Made by a program: the position numbers and the translations under genes. 64,000 bases of DNA, taken from assembly GCA_012839585.1 (NCBI GenBank), contig DUNB01000113.1, positions 1 through 64,000 of the forward strand, read 5' to 3'. This stretch comes from Alcaligenaceae bacterium. Its GTDB lineage: Bacteria > Pseudomonadota > Gammaproteobacteria > Burkholderiales > Burkholderiaceae_B. The notes beneath the pieces were generated by a model, which saw only the letters and a program-made list of their open reading frames with translations, searched no databases and was not told the origin of the DNA. This document shows positions 1 through 9,205 of this stretch, piece after piece. How positions within the stretch are numbered: position 1 is the stretch's first letter; the number at the start of each line of letters is the position of its first letter.

Positions 1-374
1 TCAATCGGCGCGCCGCCACAGCTCCCAGCAAAATAACTCGGCGACCATAAAGCCCCTTTCCACAGCTTCTTTTTAATGCTGGGGTAGTTCTTTTTTCGGA
101 TAAGAAGACTGGATATACCCTTTAAGCTATTAACCAGTTTTGATATGGCGACTTTGGGCGGGTAGTTCACTAATAAGTGAACAGGGTCGCCCTCCCCATC
201 AAACTCCACTCACTCAGCATCAAAGTCAGCGCACACGCTAGCGAAAATTTCCTGAAGGTCGTTAAGGATGGTTTTTGTAAACACGTCACGGCGCTATTTG
301 GTCACAAAAACCAGATAGACGAGTATGACAAAAACACAGTGTCTACCGCGCCTAAAGTCATTGTTTTTCTTCAT
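1..374 (-). pseudogene. tnpA: IS200/IS605-family transposase TnpA (Y1 HUH), degenerate; 3' end runs off the window
   Basis: Reverse-strand reading from ATG at 374: MKKNNDFRRGRHCVFVILVYLVFVTK*RRDVFTKTILNDLQEIFASVCADFDAE*VEFDGEGDPVHLLVNYPPKVAISKLVNSLKGISSLLIRKKNYPSIKKKLWKGALWSPSYFAGSCGGAPI. In-frame stops at 294-296 (TAG) and 210-212 (TGA). Confidence 0.9.
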
Positions 375-395
375 AGATCTGAATATGATTGATTT

Positions 396-1634
396 ATGAA
401 ACGACTTCAAGCCTTTAAATACGAACTCATGCCAAACGGTGAGCAACAGCGCGCCATGCGCCGTTTCGCTGAGTCGTGTCGTTTTGTATTCAACAAAGCT
501 TTGGCGCTGCAACAAGCCCGTTATGCAGAAGGCAAAAAGACGTTGTCTTATACTGATTTATGTAAACAGCTAACCGAATGGCGCAAGAGTGACGAAACTC
601 CGTGGTTAGTTGAGACCCATTCCCAGCCCTTGCAGCAAGCCCTTAAAGACTTGGAACGGGCCTACAAAAATTTCTTCGAGAAACGAGCCGACTTTCCACG
701 CTTTAAAAAGAAAGGCCAATCGGATCGTTTCCGCTATCCACAAGGCAGCAAGTTGGATCAGGGAAATAGTCGAATCTTCCTGCCCAAACTGGGCTGGGTG
801 CGCTACCGAAACAGCCGGGAGGTGTTGGGCGTGGTGAAAAATGTCACCGTGTCCAGCAAGCAAGGCAAATGGTTCGTCTCCATTCAGACCGAGCGCGAGG
901 TGGAAACGCCGATTCACCCATCGACCGCCATCGTGGGTATCGATATGGGGATCACCCGTTTTGCCACCCTGAGCGATGGCTCTTATTTCGCTCCGCTCAA
1001 TCGTTTCAAACGCCAGGAAAAGGCCTTGGCAAAAGCGCAGCGAGCGCTGAGCCGAAAACAGAAATTTAGCAACAACTGGAAAAAGGCGAAGGCCACCGTC
1101 CAGAAAATCCATGCCCGTATCGGCAATGCCCGACGCGACTACCTGCACAAAGCCACGGCCACCATCAGCCAAAACCACGCGATCGTGTGTATCGAGGATT
1201 TGTCGGTTCGGAATATGTCTAAGTCCGCTTCAGGCACCATCGTAACACCGAGAAAAAACGTGAAGGCCAAATCCGGCCTGAATAAAGCCATTCTTGATCA
1301 AGGTTGGTTCGAGTTTCGGCGTCAACTAGACTACAAACTGGCTTGGTTGGGCGGGGAACTCCTTGCCGTCCCCCCCAGAAACACCAGTCGCACCTGCCCT
1401 TGTTGTGGTCATATCGCCAAAGAAAATCGGCGCAGCCAAGCGCGGTTCGACTGTGTGGGCTGTGGCTTCGAGGAAAACGCTGATTTGGTCGGCGCAATCA
1501 ATGTGTTAAGGGCGGGACACGCCCAGTTAGCTTGTGCAGAGACTTCGCCTGCAGTTAAGGGCGTCGGGCCAAGAACCCACCGAAGCGAGTCAGGCGATGG
1601 TCGCTTGAACGCCGTAGGAATCCCCGTCCTTTAG
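396..1634 (+). CDS. tnpB: IS605-family accessory protein TnpB (RuvC-like RNA-guided nuclease family)
   Basis: 412 aa; RuvC motifs GIDMGI, CIEDLSV, ENADLVGAINVL; zinc finger CPCCGH...CVGCG; typical C-terminus AVGIPVL. Confidence 0.95.
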   Translation: MKRLQAFKYELMPNGEQQRAMRRFAESCRFVFNKALALQQARYAEGKKTLSYTDLCKQLTEWRKSDETPWLVETHSQPLQQALKDLERAYKNFFEKRADFPRFKKKGQSDRFRYPQGSKLDQGNSRIFLPKLGWVRYRNSREVLGVVKNVTVSSKQGKWFVSIQTEREVETPIHPSTAIVGIDMGITRFATLSDGSYFAPLNRFKRQEKALAKAQRALSRKQKFSNNWKKAKATVQKIHARIGNARRDYLHKATATISQNHAIVCIEDLSVRNMSKSASGTIVTPRKNVKAKSGLNKAILDQGWFEFRRQLDYKLAWLGGELLAVPPRNTSRTCPCCGHIAKENRRSQARFDCVGCGFEENADLVGAINVLRAGHAQLACAETSPAVKGVGPRTHRSESGDGRLNAVGIPVL

Positions 1635-1650
1635 GGCGGGGAGGATGTCA
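1615..1650 (+). ncRNA. Putative IS605 right end / 3' scaffold of a TnpB omega-RNA (reRNA)
   Basis: Hairpin 1622-1629/1634-1641 overlaps the tnpB stop codon. Position matches known omega-RNAs; transcript not shown. Confidence 0.5.
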
Positions 1651-1670
1651 ACTGAGTTCCCTGCATAGGG

Positions 1671-2192
1671 TTATAGGGATAAGGCTAGGTGGGCGGCTAA
1701 GAGGCCGCCCATTTCTTTGGCCGCTTCGATTTGTTGTGTATTGAGGGTTTTGGGGGCGAGGATTTGCTCTGGGCTTTGAGCGTCTGTATTGATGATCAAC
1801 GTCGGTGCGACGGCACTAAGACGCCAGCCCGTGCAGATACGTTCTGTTTGTCGAGCCGCCCCGGTGCCATCAGAGCCGGCACTAATTATTAAGCCATAGG
1901 GGCGACCATTAAGCTGATCTAGAGCGGGGTAATAGTTTTGATCAAAAAAGGCTTTCATTTCACCGCTAAGACTGCCTAGGTTTTCAGGGGCGCAAAACAA
2001 ATAGGCGGCTGAATTTAGGAGCGTAGCCGTTTGCACTTGCTCAACAGGTAGGCATAACACGCGAACCTGAGAGGAAGCCTCCATGCTGTGCAAGGTTTCT
2101 TGTGCGGATTGCGCGGCAAAAAAAGCGGCTTGTTGACTCGTGGTCGTCCGTGAATGCCATACAATAAGTAAAGTTGTGTGAGACTGTTGCAT
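1671..2192 (-). CDS. Flavodoxin/NAD(P)H-dependent FMN reductase-like protein
   Basis: FCAPENLGSLSGEMKAFFDQNYYPALDQLNGRPYGLIISAGSDGTGAARQ; start placed at MQQSHTT. Confidence 0.7.
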   Translation of the reverse strand: MQQSHTTLLIVWHSRTTTSQQAAFFAAQSAQETLHSMEASSQVRVLCLPVEQVQTATLLNSAAYLFCAPENLGSLSGEMKAFFDQNYYPALDQLNGRPYGLIISAGSDGTGAARQTERICTGWRLSAVAPTLIINTDAQSPEQILAPKTLNTQQIEAAKEMGGLLAAHLALSL

Positions 2193-2267
2193 ATCTTTAT
2201 CTTTTTTTGGTGATAAGCCTACAGGTAGTATATCTGTTATGTGGCTTTCATTTGGTGTGTGGTTGTT

Positions 2268-4496
2268 ATGTCTAGTTTTATTCCTACTCAGCCCGAATCG
2301 GCGATGACGACTCAAACACCCTTCACTGAAGGGTGGCTAGAGCGCGTGAGCGCCGATTTGCCCGTCGCTCAGCAGCAGAAACTGCAACTCGCTATACAGC
2401 TGGCCGAGCCGTTAATACATGGGTTGTGTACGCCCTGGGGAGAGCCTCTGGATTCACACGTGGCGGCGGTGATTGAGATTTTGCAAGAGTTAAATGCCGA
2501 TGCCTCCACACGTATTTGCGCGACTTTGGCGGTACTCACACAAAAAAACCAGATCAAGCACGAAGAGATAAAAAAGCACTTTGGCGAAACCGTTGCAACG
2601 ATGATAGGGGCGGCAAGAGCGCTCTATCATATTGGGGAATTAGCGGCCAAAGGGCACGATCAAGCGGCGACAGGCACAGATCAAAAAGAAATGAAGCGCA
2701 AAATGCTGTTAGCGATGGCGGTAGATCTACGTACGGTATTAGTACGCCTAGCTTCACGTCTGCAGGTGCTACGGTGGTTTGCACACAGTAAAACACCTTG
2801 CCCGGTGGAGTATGCCAGGGAAACCATGGAGCTCTACACGCCTTTGGCGAACCGTCTAGGGATTTGGCAGTTAAAGTGGGAAATGGAGGACTTAGCCTTT
2901 AGGTTCTTGGAGCCCGACACGTATAAAAGTATTGCTAAAAAACTAGAGGAAAAGCGCACAGAACGAGAGCGTTTTATTGAGGGTGTGGTGCAAACTCTCT
3001 CACAATCATTAAGTGAAATAGGCGTTAAGGCCGAGGTCAGTGGTCGTCCTAAACATATTTACAGCATCTACAACAAGATGCGTAATAAGAACCTGCGCTT
3101 TGAGCAGCTGTTTGATATACGAGCTTTGCGGGTCATCGTAGAGGACGAACGCAGTTGTTATAGCACTTTGGCTTTGATTCATGCTATGTGGACGCCTATA
3201 GCCAATGAGTTTGATGACTATATTTCACGTCCCAAGCCAAATGGTTATCGTTCTCTACATACTGTGGTGGCGGATGATTCGGGACGCACCTTTGAAATAC
3301 AAATTCGCACAGCAGAAATGCACCATTTTGCTGAGTTTGGGATGGCGGCACACTGGCACTATAAAGAGGCCGGACCGAAGGGCGGTCAGGTGGCAGCCTC
3401 CGCTGAAGAGCAAAAAATGGCGTGGATGCGCCAGCTCTTGGCGTGGGATCACAATGAAACTGCTACGGAAGCACCCACTGAGGATAAAAGCATCGATGTG
3501 GAGCCCGAACACATTTATGTACTGACGCCGCAAGCCCGAGTGATTGAACTACCTTATGGCGCCACCCCTGTAGACTTTGCCTATTATTTACATACTGATT
3601 TAGGTCATCGTTGCAGAGGCGCCAAAGTCGATGGGCAAATGATGCCCTTGTTAACGCAGTTGAAAACCGGTCAAACCGTAGAGATTATCGCGGCTAAATC
3701 AGGGGGGCCTTCTCGTGATTGGCTGAACCCCCAACTCGGTTTTTTGGCTAGTCAGCGCTCCAGAGCAAAGGTGCGTGCTTGGTTTAATGCGGTGGAGCTA
3801 CAGCAACGCATTGCCCAAGGGCAAACCATGGTGGAAAAGGAGCTACAGCGACTTGGACGCACAGCGGTGAACCTAGAGCAGTTGGCGCAAAAACTGGGGT
3901 TTGCCAGAGCAGATGATTTATATGTCGCGGTGGCCAAGGATGAGTTCAGCCTGCGTCAAATAGAAACGGCGTTCAAAGCACCTGCCACGTCAGAAAATAC
4001 CGAGGAGCTACAAACAAAGGTTTTTGATGCGAACCGCGCTAGCGTGACACGCACAGGGCGCAGCGGTGTGTTGGTGGTGGGGGTGGACTCGTTAATGACG
4101 CAATTAGCGCGTTGTTGCAGACCGGCTCCCCCCGATGTGATAGCGGGTTACATCACAAAAGGTAGGGGGGTCTCCATCCATCGTAGTGACTGTAAATCGT
4201 ACTTAGGCTTGGTGGCGTCCCAGCCGGAGCGGGCCATTGAGGTGGAGTGGGGCGAAACAGGGGATGGACTGTATCCGGTTGATTTGTCCGTGACAGCCAC
4301 AGAGCGCCCAAATTTATTACGTGATATTTCCGAGGTTTTTGCGCGTCTTCGAGTCAATGTAGTGGGGGTGAATAGCCAAAGTCGGCGCTCATTGACACAG
4401 CTGCTATTTACTATAGAAGTCAATAATGGAGATCAAATACAGCGGACTATCAGTGCCTTACAAGAAATCCCTGGAGTGCAAGCACAGCGTCATTGA
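2268..4496 (+). CDS. relA: RelA-type (p)ppGpp synthetase with degenerate HD domain
   Basis: Synthetase motif EFDDYISRPKPNGYRSLHT (ExDD, RelA type), TGS domain, C-terminal ACT; HD hydrolase motif replaced by AVLTQKN. Confidence 0.93.
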   Translation: MSSFIPTQPESAMTTQTPFTEGWLERVSADLPVAQQQKLQLAIQLAEPLIHGLCTPWGEPLDSHVAAVIEILQELNADASTRICATLAVLTQKNQIKHEEIKKHFGETVATMIGAARALYHIGELAAKGHDQAATGTDQKEMKRKMLLAMAVDLRTVLVRLASRLQVLRWFAHSKTPCPVEYARETMELYTPLANRLGIWQLKWEMEDLAFRFLEPDTYKSIAKKLEEKRTERERFIEGVVQTLSQSLSEIGVKAEVSGRPKHIYSIYNKMRNKNLRFEQLFDIRALRVIVEDERSCYSTLALIHAMWTPIANEFDDYISRPKPNGYRSLHTVVADDSGRTFEIQIRTAEMHHFAEFGMAAHWHYKEAGPKGGQVAASAEEQKMAWMRQLLAWDHNETATEAPTEDKSIDVEPEHIYVLTPQARVIELPYGATPVDFAYYLHTDLGHRCRGAKVDGQMMPLLTQLKTGQTVEIIAAKSGGPSRDWLNPQLGFLASQRSRAKVRAWFNAVELQQRIAQGQTMVEKELQRLGRTAVNLEQLAQKLGFARADDLYVAVAKDEFSLRQIETAFKAPATSENTEELQTKVFDANRASVTRTGRSGVLVVGVDSLMTQLARCCRPAPPDVIAGYITKGRGVSIHRSDCKSYLGLVASQPERAIEVEWGETGDGLYPVDLSVTATERPNLLRDISEVFARLRVNVVGVNSQSRRSLTQLLFTIEVNNGDQIQRTISALQEIPGVQAQRH

Positions 4497-4559
4497 TCTT
4501 AATGGTAAAATGTTTTTTTACACGAGCATCGTGTGTACTGATTAGATGAGAGTAATGCC

Positions 4560-5759
4560 TTGACAACCTATAACTATCCCGATGAGCAGGGACATTTTGG
4601 TCCTTATGGCGGTTCTTTTGTGGCGGAAACGCTGGCTCATGCTCTAGATGAGCTACGCAACGCTTATGACAAATACCGCAATGACCCTGAGTTCTTGCGT
4701 GAGTTTAACTACGAGTTAAAGCATTTTGTAGGTAGACCTTCGCCTATCTATCACGCGAAGCGATGGTCGGAACAGCTGGGTGGGGCGCAGATCTGGCTTA
4801 AACGAGAGGATTTGAACCACACTGGAGCGCACAAGGTAAATAACTGTATTGGTCAGATTTTACTGGCTAGACGTATGGGCAAAACTCGTATTATTGCCGA
4901 AACGGGTGCCGGTCAGCACGGTGTGGCAACGGCTACCGTGGCGGCACGCTACGGTCTGAAGTGCGTGGTGTATATGGGAAGCGAAGACGTAAAACGTCAG
5001 GCTTCCAACGTATACCGCATGAAACTATTGGGCGCAGAGGTCATTCCGGTTAGCTCTGGTTCTTGCACTTTAAAAGATGCTTTGAACGAGGCCATGCGTG
5101 ACTGGGTGACTAACATTGAAGACACCTTCTACATTATTGGGACAGTGGCAGGTCCACATCCTTATCCAGAGATGGTGCGTGATTTTCAATCCGTGATTGG
5201 CACCGAATGCTTAGAGCAAGTACCCGAAGAAACCGGTCGTCAGCCCGATTATATTTTGGCCGCAGTAGGCGGTGGCTCTAATGCCATGGGGATTTTTTAT
5301 CCCTACCTTAACCACAAGGATGTGCAGTTAATCGGTGTAGAAGCTGGGGGCGAGGGCTTAACCTCACTTAGACATTCAGCGTCCTTGAACGCGGGTCGAG
5401 TGGGAGTGTTGCATGGTAACCGCACCTATGTGCTACAGGATGAGGCCGGTCAAATTCAAGCAACACACTCCATTTCAGCAGGTTTAGATTACCCGGGGGT
5501 GGGCCCTGAGCACGCATGGCTTAAGGACTTAGAGCGTGCGCGTTACGAGGTCATTACGGATGAAGAGGCATTAAAGGCTTTCCATGATTGTTGCCGTATC
5601 GAGGGTATCATGCCTGCGCTAGAGTCTTCCCATGCGATTGCTCAAGCTGTGAAAATGGCGCCTACCTTAAGCAAAGACAAAATCATTTTGGTGAACTTGT
5701 CTGGTCGTGGCGATAAAGACATGCACACCGTTGCTGAATACAGTGGCATTAGCCTTTAA
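4560..5759 (+). CDS. trpB: Tryptophan synthase beta subunit (TTG start)
   Basis: [41 protein letters not shown]. Confidence 0.98.
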   Translation: MTTYNYPDEQGHFGPYGGSFVAETLAHALDELRNAYDKYRNDPEFLREFNYELKHFVGRPSPIYHAKRWSEQLGGAQIWLKREDLNHTGAHKVNNCIGQILLARRMGKTRIIAETGAGQHGVATATVAARYGLKCVVYMGSEDVKRQASNVYRMKLLGAEVIPVSSGSCTLKDALNEAMRDWVTNIEDTFYIIGTVAGPHPYPEMVRDFQSVIGTECLEQVPEETGRQPDYILAAVGGGSNAMGIFYPYLNHKDVQLIGVEAGGEGLTSLRHSASLNAGRVGVLHGNRTYVLQDEAGQIQATHSISAGLDYPGVGPEHAWLKDLERARYEVITDEEALKAFHDCCRIEGIMPALESSHAIAQAVKMAPTLSKDKIILVNLSGRGDKDMHTVAEYSGISL

Positions 5760-5776
5760 TTCTTAGGTGTTATTTT

Positions 5777-6598
5777 ATGTTAAATACTACTAATCCACGT
5801 CTAAAGGCGACGTTTGAACGATTAGATGGGCGTGCCGCGTTGATTCCTTATATTACGACTGGGGATCCATCGATAACGGCAACGGTGCCTTTGATGCATG
5901 CTTTGGTGCAGGCCGGGGCTGATGTAATTGAGTTAGGCGTGCCTTTTTCAGATCCTATGGCGGATGGCCCTGTGATTCAACGCGCCGCTGAACGGGCCGT
6001 GGCCCGTGGTGTATCATTGCGTACCGTGTTAGATCTGGTGGCTGAGTTTCGTCAGACTGATGAGCAAACCCCAGTGGTGCTCATGGGATACGGGAATCCC
6101 ATCGAGGCAATGGGTCAACAGACTTTTGCCCAAGCCGCAGCACAGGCCGGTGTAGATGGGGTCTTGACGGTGGACTACCCGCCTGAAGAGTGCGAGGACT
6201 TTGTCCGTTATTTGTCCGAGCACCACATTGATCCGATATTCCTTTTAGCGCCTACCTCTACCGATGCCCGAATTAAGCGTATTGCTGACATTGCGCGTGG
6301 TTATGTTTATTATGTGTCTTTAAAAGGGGTGACGGGTTCTGCCTCTTTAAATGTGGCCGATGTGGCCAAGCAATTACAACGTATACGTCAACATGTCACC
6401 ATTCCCGTGGGAGTCGGTTTTGGTATACGTGATGCCCAAAGTGCACAAAAGGTGGCTGAGCATGCAGATGCCGTAGTCATTGGCAGCAAAATTATTGAAA
6501 CCATGGAACAAAACTTTAATGAACATGGCGATGATGCGCTGGCAATACAGGCGGCGGCGGACTGGTTGCGTACCGTTCACCAAGCCTTGATCGCTTAA
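5777..6598 (+). CDS. trpA: Tryptophan synthase alpha subunit
   Basis: [32 protein letters not shown]; adjacent to trpB. Confidence 0.98.
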   Translation: MLNTTNPRLKATFERLDGRAALIPYITTGDPSITATVPLMHALVQAGADVIELGVPFSDPMADGPVIQRAAERAVARGVSLRTVLDLVAEFRQTDEQTPVVLMGYGNPIEAMGQQTFAQAAAQAGVDGVLTVDYPPEECEDFVRYLSEHHIDPIFLLAPTSTDARIKRIADIARGYVYYVSLKGVTGSASLNVADVAKQLQRIRQHVTIPVGVGFGIRDAQSAQKVAEHADAVVIGSKIIETMEQNFNEHGDDALAIQAAADWLRTVHQALIA

Positions 6599-6624
6599 AT
6601 TTTGTGTTGTGATAACTATTTACT

Positions 6625-6649
6625 TAGCTAGAGACGAAGTCTCTAGCTA
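6625..6649 (+). other. Perfect 11-bp stem hairpin with GAA loop between trpA and accD
   Basis: TAGCTAGAGAC-GAA-GTCTCTAGCTA; no strong T-run follows. Confidence 0.6.
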
Positions 6650-6702
6650 TTTACGATTTACGTTATTTATTAGGACGTAGATCAACCAAACAGGATTGCC
6701 CC

Positions 6703-7578
6703 ATGAGCTGGATCCAAAAATTATTGCCTCCTCGCATCAACCGTAATCACGAAAACAGCAAACGAGTGCCCGAGGGACTATGGGTTAAGTGTCCTTCATG
6801 TGAATCGGTGCTCTACAAAGAGGACCTACAGGCCACTTTGAATGTATGTCCTAAATGTAATCACCATATGCGCATTAATGCTCGAGCTCGAATCGATGCC
6901 TTACTGGACGCAGATAACCGTACAGAGATTGGTGAAAACACACGTGCAGTTGATCCACTGAAATTCCGTGATAGTAAACGCTATCCAGACCGTTTGTCAC
7001 AGGCTATTAAGGCTACAGGCGAGTCAGAAGCTATGGTTGTTATGAGCGGAACCATTTTGTCTGTGCCGGCTGTAGTGGCTTGCTTTGAGTTTGAGTTCAT
7101 GGGTGGTTCTATGGGCTCGGTGGTGGGTGAGCGCTTTGTGCGTGGTGTCCAAGAGGCCATTCGTACTCGTTCCGCCTTTGTTTGTGTGGCCGCGTCGGGT
7201 GGTGCCCGCATGCAGGAAAGTTTGTTCTCCCTGATGCAAATGGCAAAAACCAATGCCATGTTAGTGAAACTGTCCGAAGCCGGTCTGCCTTTCATTAGTG
7301 TGCTGACAGACCCAACCATGGGTGGGGTGTCTGCCAGCTTTGCCTTTATGGGTGATGTGGTGGTGGCTGAGCCTAATGCCTTGATTGGTTTTGCTGGCCC
7401 GCGTGTCATTGAGCAAACCGTACGTGAAAAACTGCCCGAAGGCTTCCAGCGTGCTGAGTTCCTTCAAGAAAAAGGCGCCATTGATATCGTGATTGACCGC
7501 AGAGAAATGCGTAAAGAGCTCGCCTCTATCATGGCATTATTAATGCGTCTGCCTGCAGAGGTCGTGCAACCGCGTTAA
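6703..7578 (+). CDS. accD: Acetyl-CoA carboxylase carboxyltransferase beta subunit
   Basis: Zn ribbon [41 protein letters not shown]. Confidence 0.98.
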   Translation: MSWIQKLLPPRINRNHENSKRVPEGLWVKCPSCESVLYKEDLQATLNVCPKCNHHMRINARARIDALLDADNRTEIGENTRAVDPLKFRDSKRYPDRLSQAIKATGESEAMVVMSGTILSVPAVVACFEFEFMGGSMGSVVGERFVRGVQEAIRTRSAFVCVAASGGARMQESLFSLMQMAKTNAMLVKLSEAGLPFISVLTDPTMGGVSASFAFMGDVVVAEPNALIGFAGPRVIEQTVREKLPEGFQRAEFLQEKGAIDIVIDRREMRKELASIMALLMRLPAEVVQPR

Positions 7579-7597
7579 TCTACACGACCAATACAGA

Positions 7598-7636
7598 AAA
7601 AACCCAGCCTAGCTTTTACTAGTGCTGGGTTTTTTT
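7598..7636 (+). terminator. Rho-independent terminator after accD
   Basis: AACCCAGC...GCTGGGTTTTTTT. Confidence 0.85.
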
Positions 7637-7884
7637 ATGGATCAGATCATTCTAGTAGCTAGGCAAAATACGGATACCGTACTGCTTGCCAAGGCGTACC
7701 ATACTAGATTGACAAGCTATTGGGCTGCTTCACAACGTATCTATACGCCTCCTGTTTCCGTCTCCAACATAACTTGTTAGGGCCAAGGGTCTGGTTTTGA
7801 ATGGTTTTGTGTCAGCCCAAAGATCGGATCAGAGAAGCGTTTAATTTTCTAGGTGTTTTTGACGGGGAGAGCAATGTGCCAAGC

Positions 7885-9084
7885 ATGAGCTATGCAGTGG
7901 TGGGAGGTGGGATTAATGGATTAGCCGTAGCGCGGCAGCTGTTATTAGATAACCCCGAGGCCAAAGTGACGTTGTTTGAAAAAGAGGCCAGCGTTGCGCA
8001 GCATCAAACCAGCCACAATTCGGGAGTAGTACATGCGGGCTTGTATTATGCCAAAGGTAGCTTAAAAGCCAGGCTATGCCGTCGTGGCGTAGCGCTGTTG
8101 CGTGCTTACTGTCAAAGCCATCAGTTACCCTACGATCAGTGTGGCAAGCTGGTAGTGGCCTTGACTGAGATCGAGGAAAAGCGGCTCCAAGCCCTTTTCC
8201 AAATAGCCCTAGATAATGAGGTGCCCGGCGTACGCATGCTGTACGGGGAGCAAATCAAAGAGGTGGAGCCCAATTGCGTGGGCGTAGCCGCTTTGTACTC
8301 ACCTGAAACCGCTATTGTGAGCTATGAGGCCATTGCTAAACAGCTGGCCCAAGAAATCACGGAGCGTGGCGGGACGATTTTATTGAACTGCTCCGTGCAG
8401 TCTTTAACGAATCAGGGTGAGCAGGTTCAGGTGATGTTGACCACAGGTGCTTACCCAGAAATGTTTGACCGTGCTGTCAGTTGTGCTGGGCTACAGTCCG
8501 ATCGTTTAGCCATGCAGTCTGGGGACGAGCCTGAACCCAAGATCGTACCTTTTTTTGGTCAGTATTTCGTTTTGGACGAGGCGTACACTGATCAGGTTAA
8601 GGGGCTGATTTACCCGGTACCGGATCCTAAATATCCTTTTTTAGGTGTGCATTTCACCAAGCGTATTGATGGTCGGATGACCATTGGTCCAAATGCTTTT
8701 TTATCCTCGGCCCGAGAAAACTATGATGGCAAAGGGGTTAATTGGCAGGATGTACGAGATTATCTAGGTTTTGCTGGATTTTGGCGTTTTTCGCTGCGTA
8801 ATATCCCCGCGGCCCTGCGTGAGTTTAAAACCGTCTTGAGCCAACAGCAGTTCATTGCCGAGGCAACCAAATACGTACCCTCTTTGGCGACGATGACGGT
8901 ACAAACAGCAACCCGAGGGATTCGAGCTCAGGCTATGGATAATCAAGGGCATTTAGTGGATGATTTTGTGATTCGCCGAGATAGACACATTACCCATATT
9001 CGTAACGCACCCTCGCCCGGGGCCACCTCTTCGTTGGCTATTGCTGAATATATCGTGCGTGAGGTCATGACAGCCAAATCCTAG
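7885..9084 (+). CDS. lhgO: L-2-hydroxyglutarate oxidase (FAD-dependent)
   Basis: YAVVGGGINGLAVARQL, QTSHNSGVVHAGLYYAKGSLKA, GPNAFLS. Confidence 0.9.
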   Translation: MSYAVVGGGINGLAVARQLLLDNPEAKVTLFEKEASVAQHQTSHNSGVVHAGLYYAKGSLKARLCRRGVALLRAYCQSHQLPYDQCGKLVVALTEIEEKRLQALFQIALDNEVPGVRMLYGEQIKEVEPNCVGVAALYSPETAIVSYEAIAKQLAQEITERGGTILLNCSVQSLTNQGEQVQVMLTTGAYPEMFDRAVSCAGLQSDRLAMQSGDEPEPKIVPFFGQYFVLDEAYTDQVKGLIYPVPDPKYPFLGVHFTKRIDGRMTIGPNAFLSSARENYDGKGVNWQDVRDYLGFAGFWRFSLRNIPAALREFKTVLSQQQFIAEATKYVPSLATMTVQTATRGIRAQAMDNQGHLVDDFVIRRDRHITHIRNAPSPGATSSLAIAEYIVREVMTAKS

Positions 9085-9139
9085 CTAGCACGGTAGTGGC
9101 GTTTCAGTGCGGAGAAGGCTTTCCGCGCATTTTGGTAAA

Positions 9140-9186
9140 AAGCCCCAAAACCTCTGCGATGATTCGCGTTGGTTTTGGGGCTTTGG
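9140..9186. terminator. Bidirectional terminator between lhgO and rne
   Basis: AGCCCCAAAACC...GGTTTTGGGGCTTT inverted repeat. Confidence 0.75.
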
Positions 9187-9205
9187 CCGTTAAAGCAAGG
9201 CTAAC

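Larger units (their letters stand above)
1..1650. mobile_element. IS200/IS605-family insertion sequence (left end outside window)
   Basis: Divergent tnpA/tnpB, followed by the typical right-end hairpin CCCCGTCC-TTTA-GGGCGGGG and GAGGATGTCAA. Exact right boundary is estimated. Confidence 0.88.

Noticed and set aside
177-515. ORFs 177-392 (+) and 294-515 (-) as independent genes
   Set aside because: The first is antisense to the degenerate tnpA; the second is the tnpA N-terminus extended upstream of its real start and cut by the nonsense codon.
606-1497. ORFs antisense to or out of frame with tnpB (606-1178, 1219-1497, 610-837)
   Set aside because: Overlap a clearly coding tnpB; composition is that of shadow frames.
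4560-4562. Possible trpB start at the ATG at 4556
   Set aside because: ATG CCT TGA stops immediately; the TTG at 4560 fits the TrpB N-terminus.
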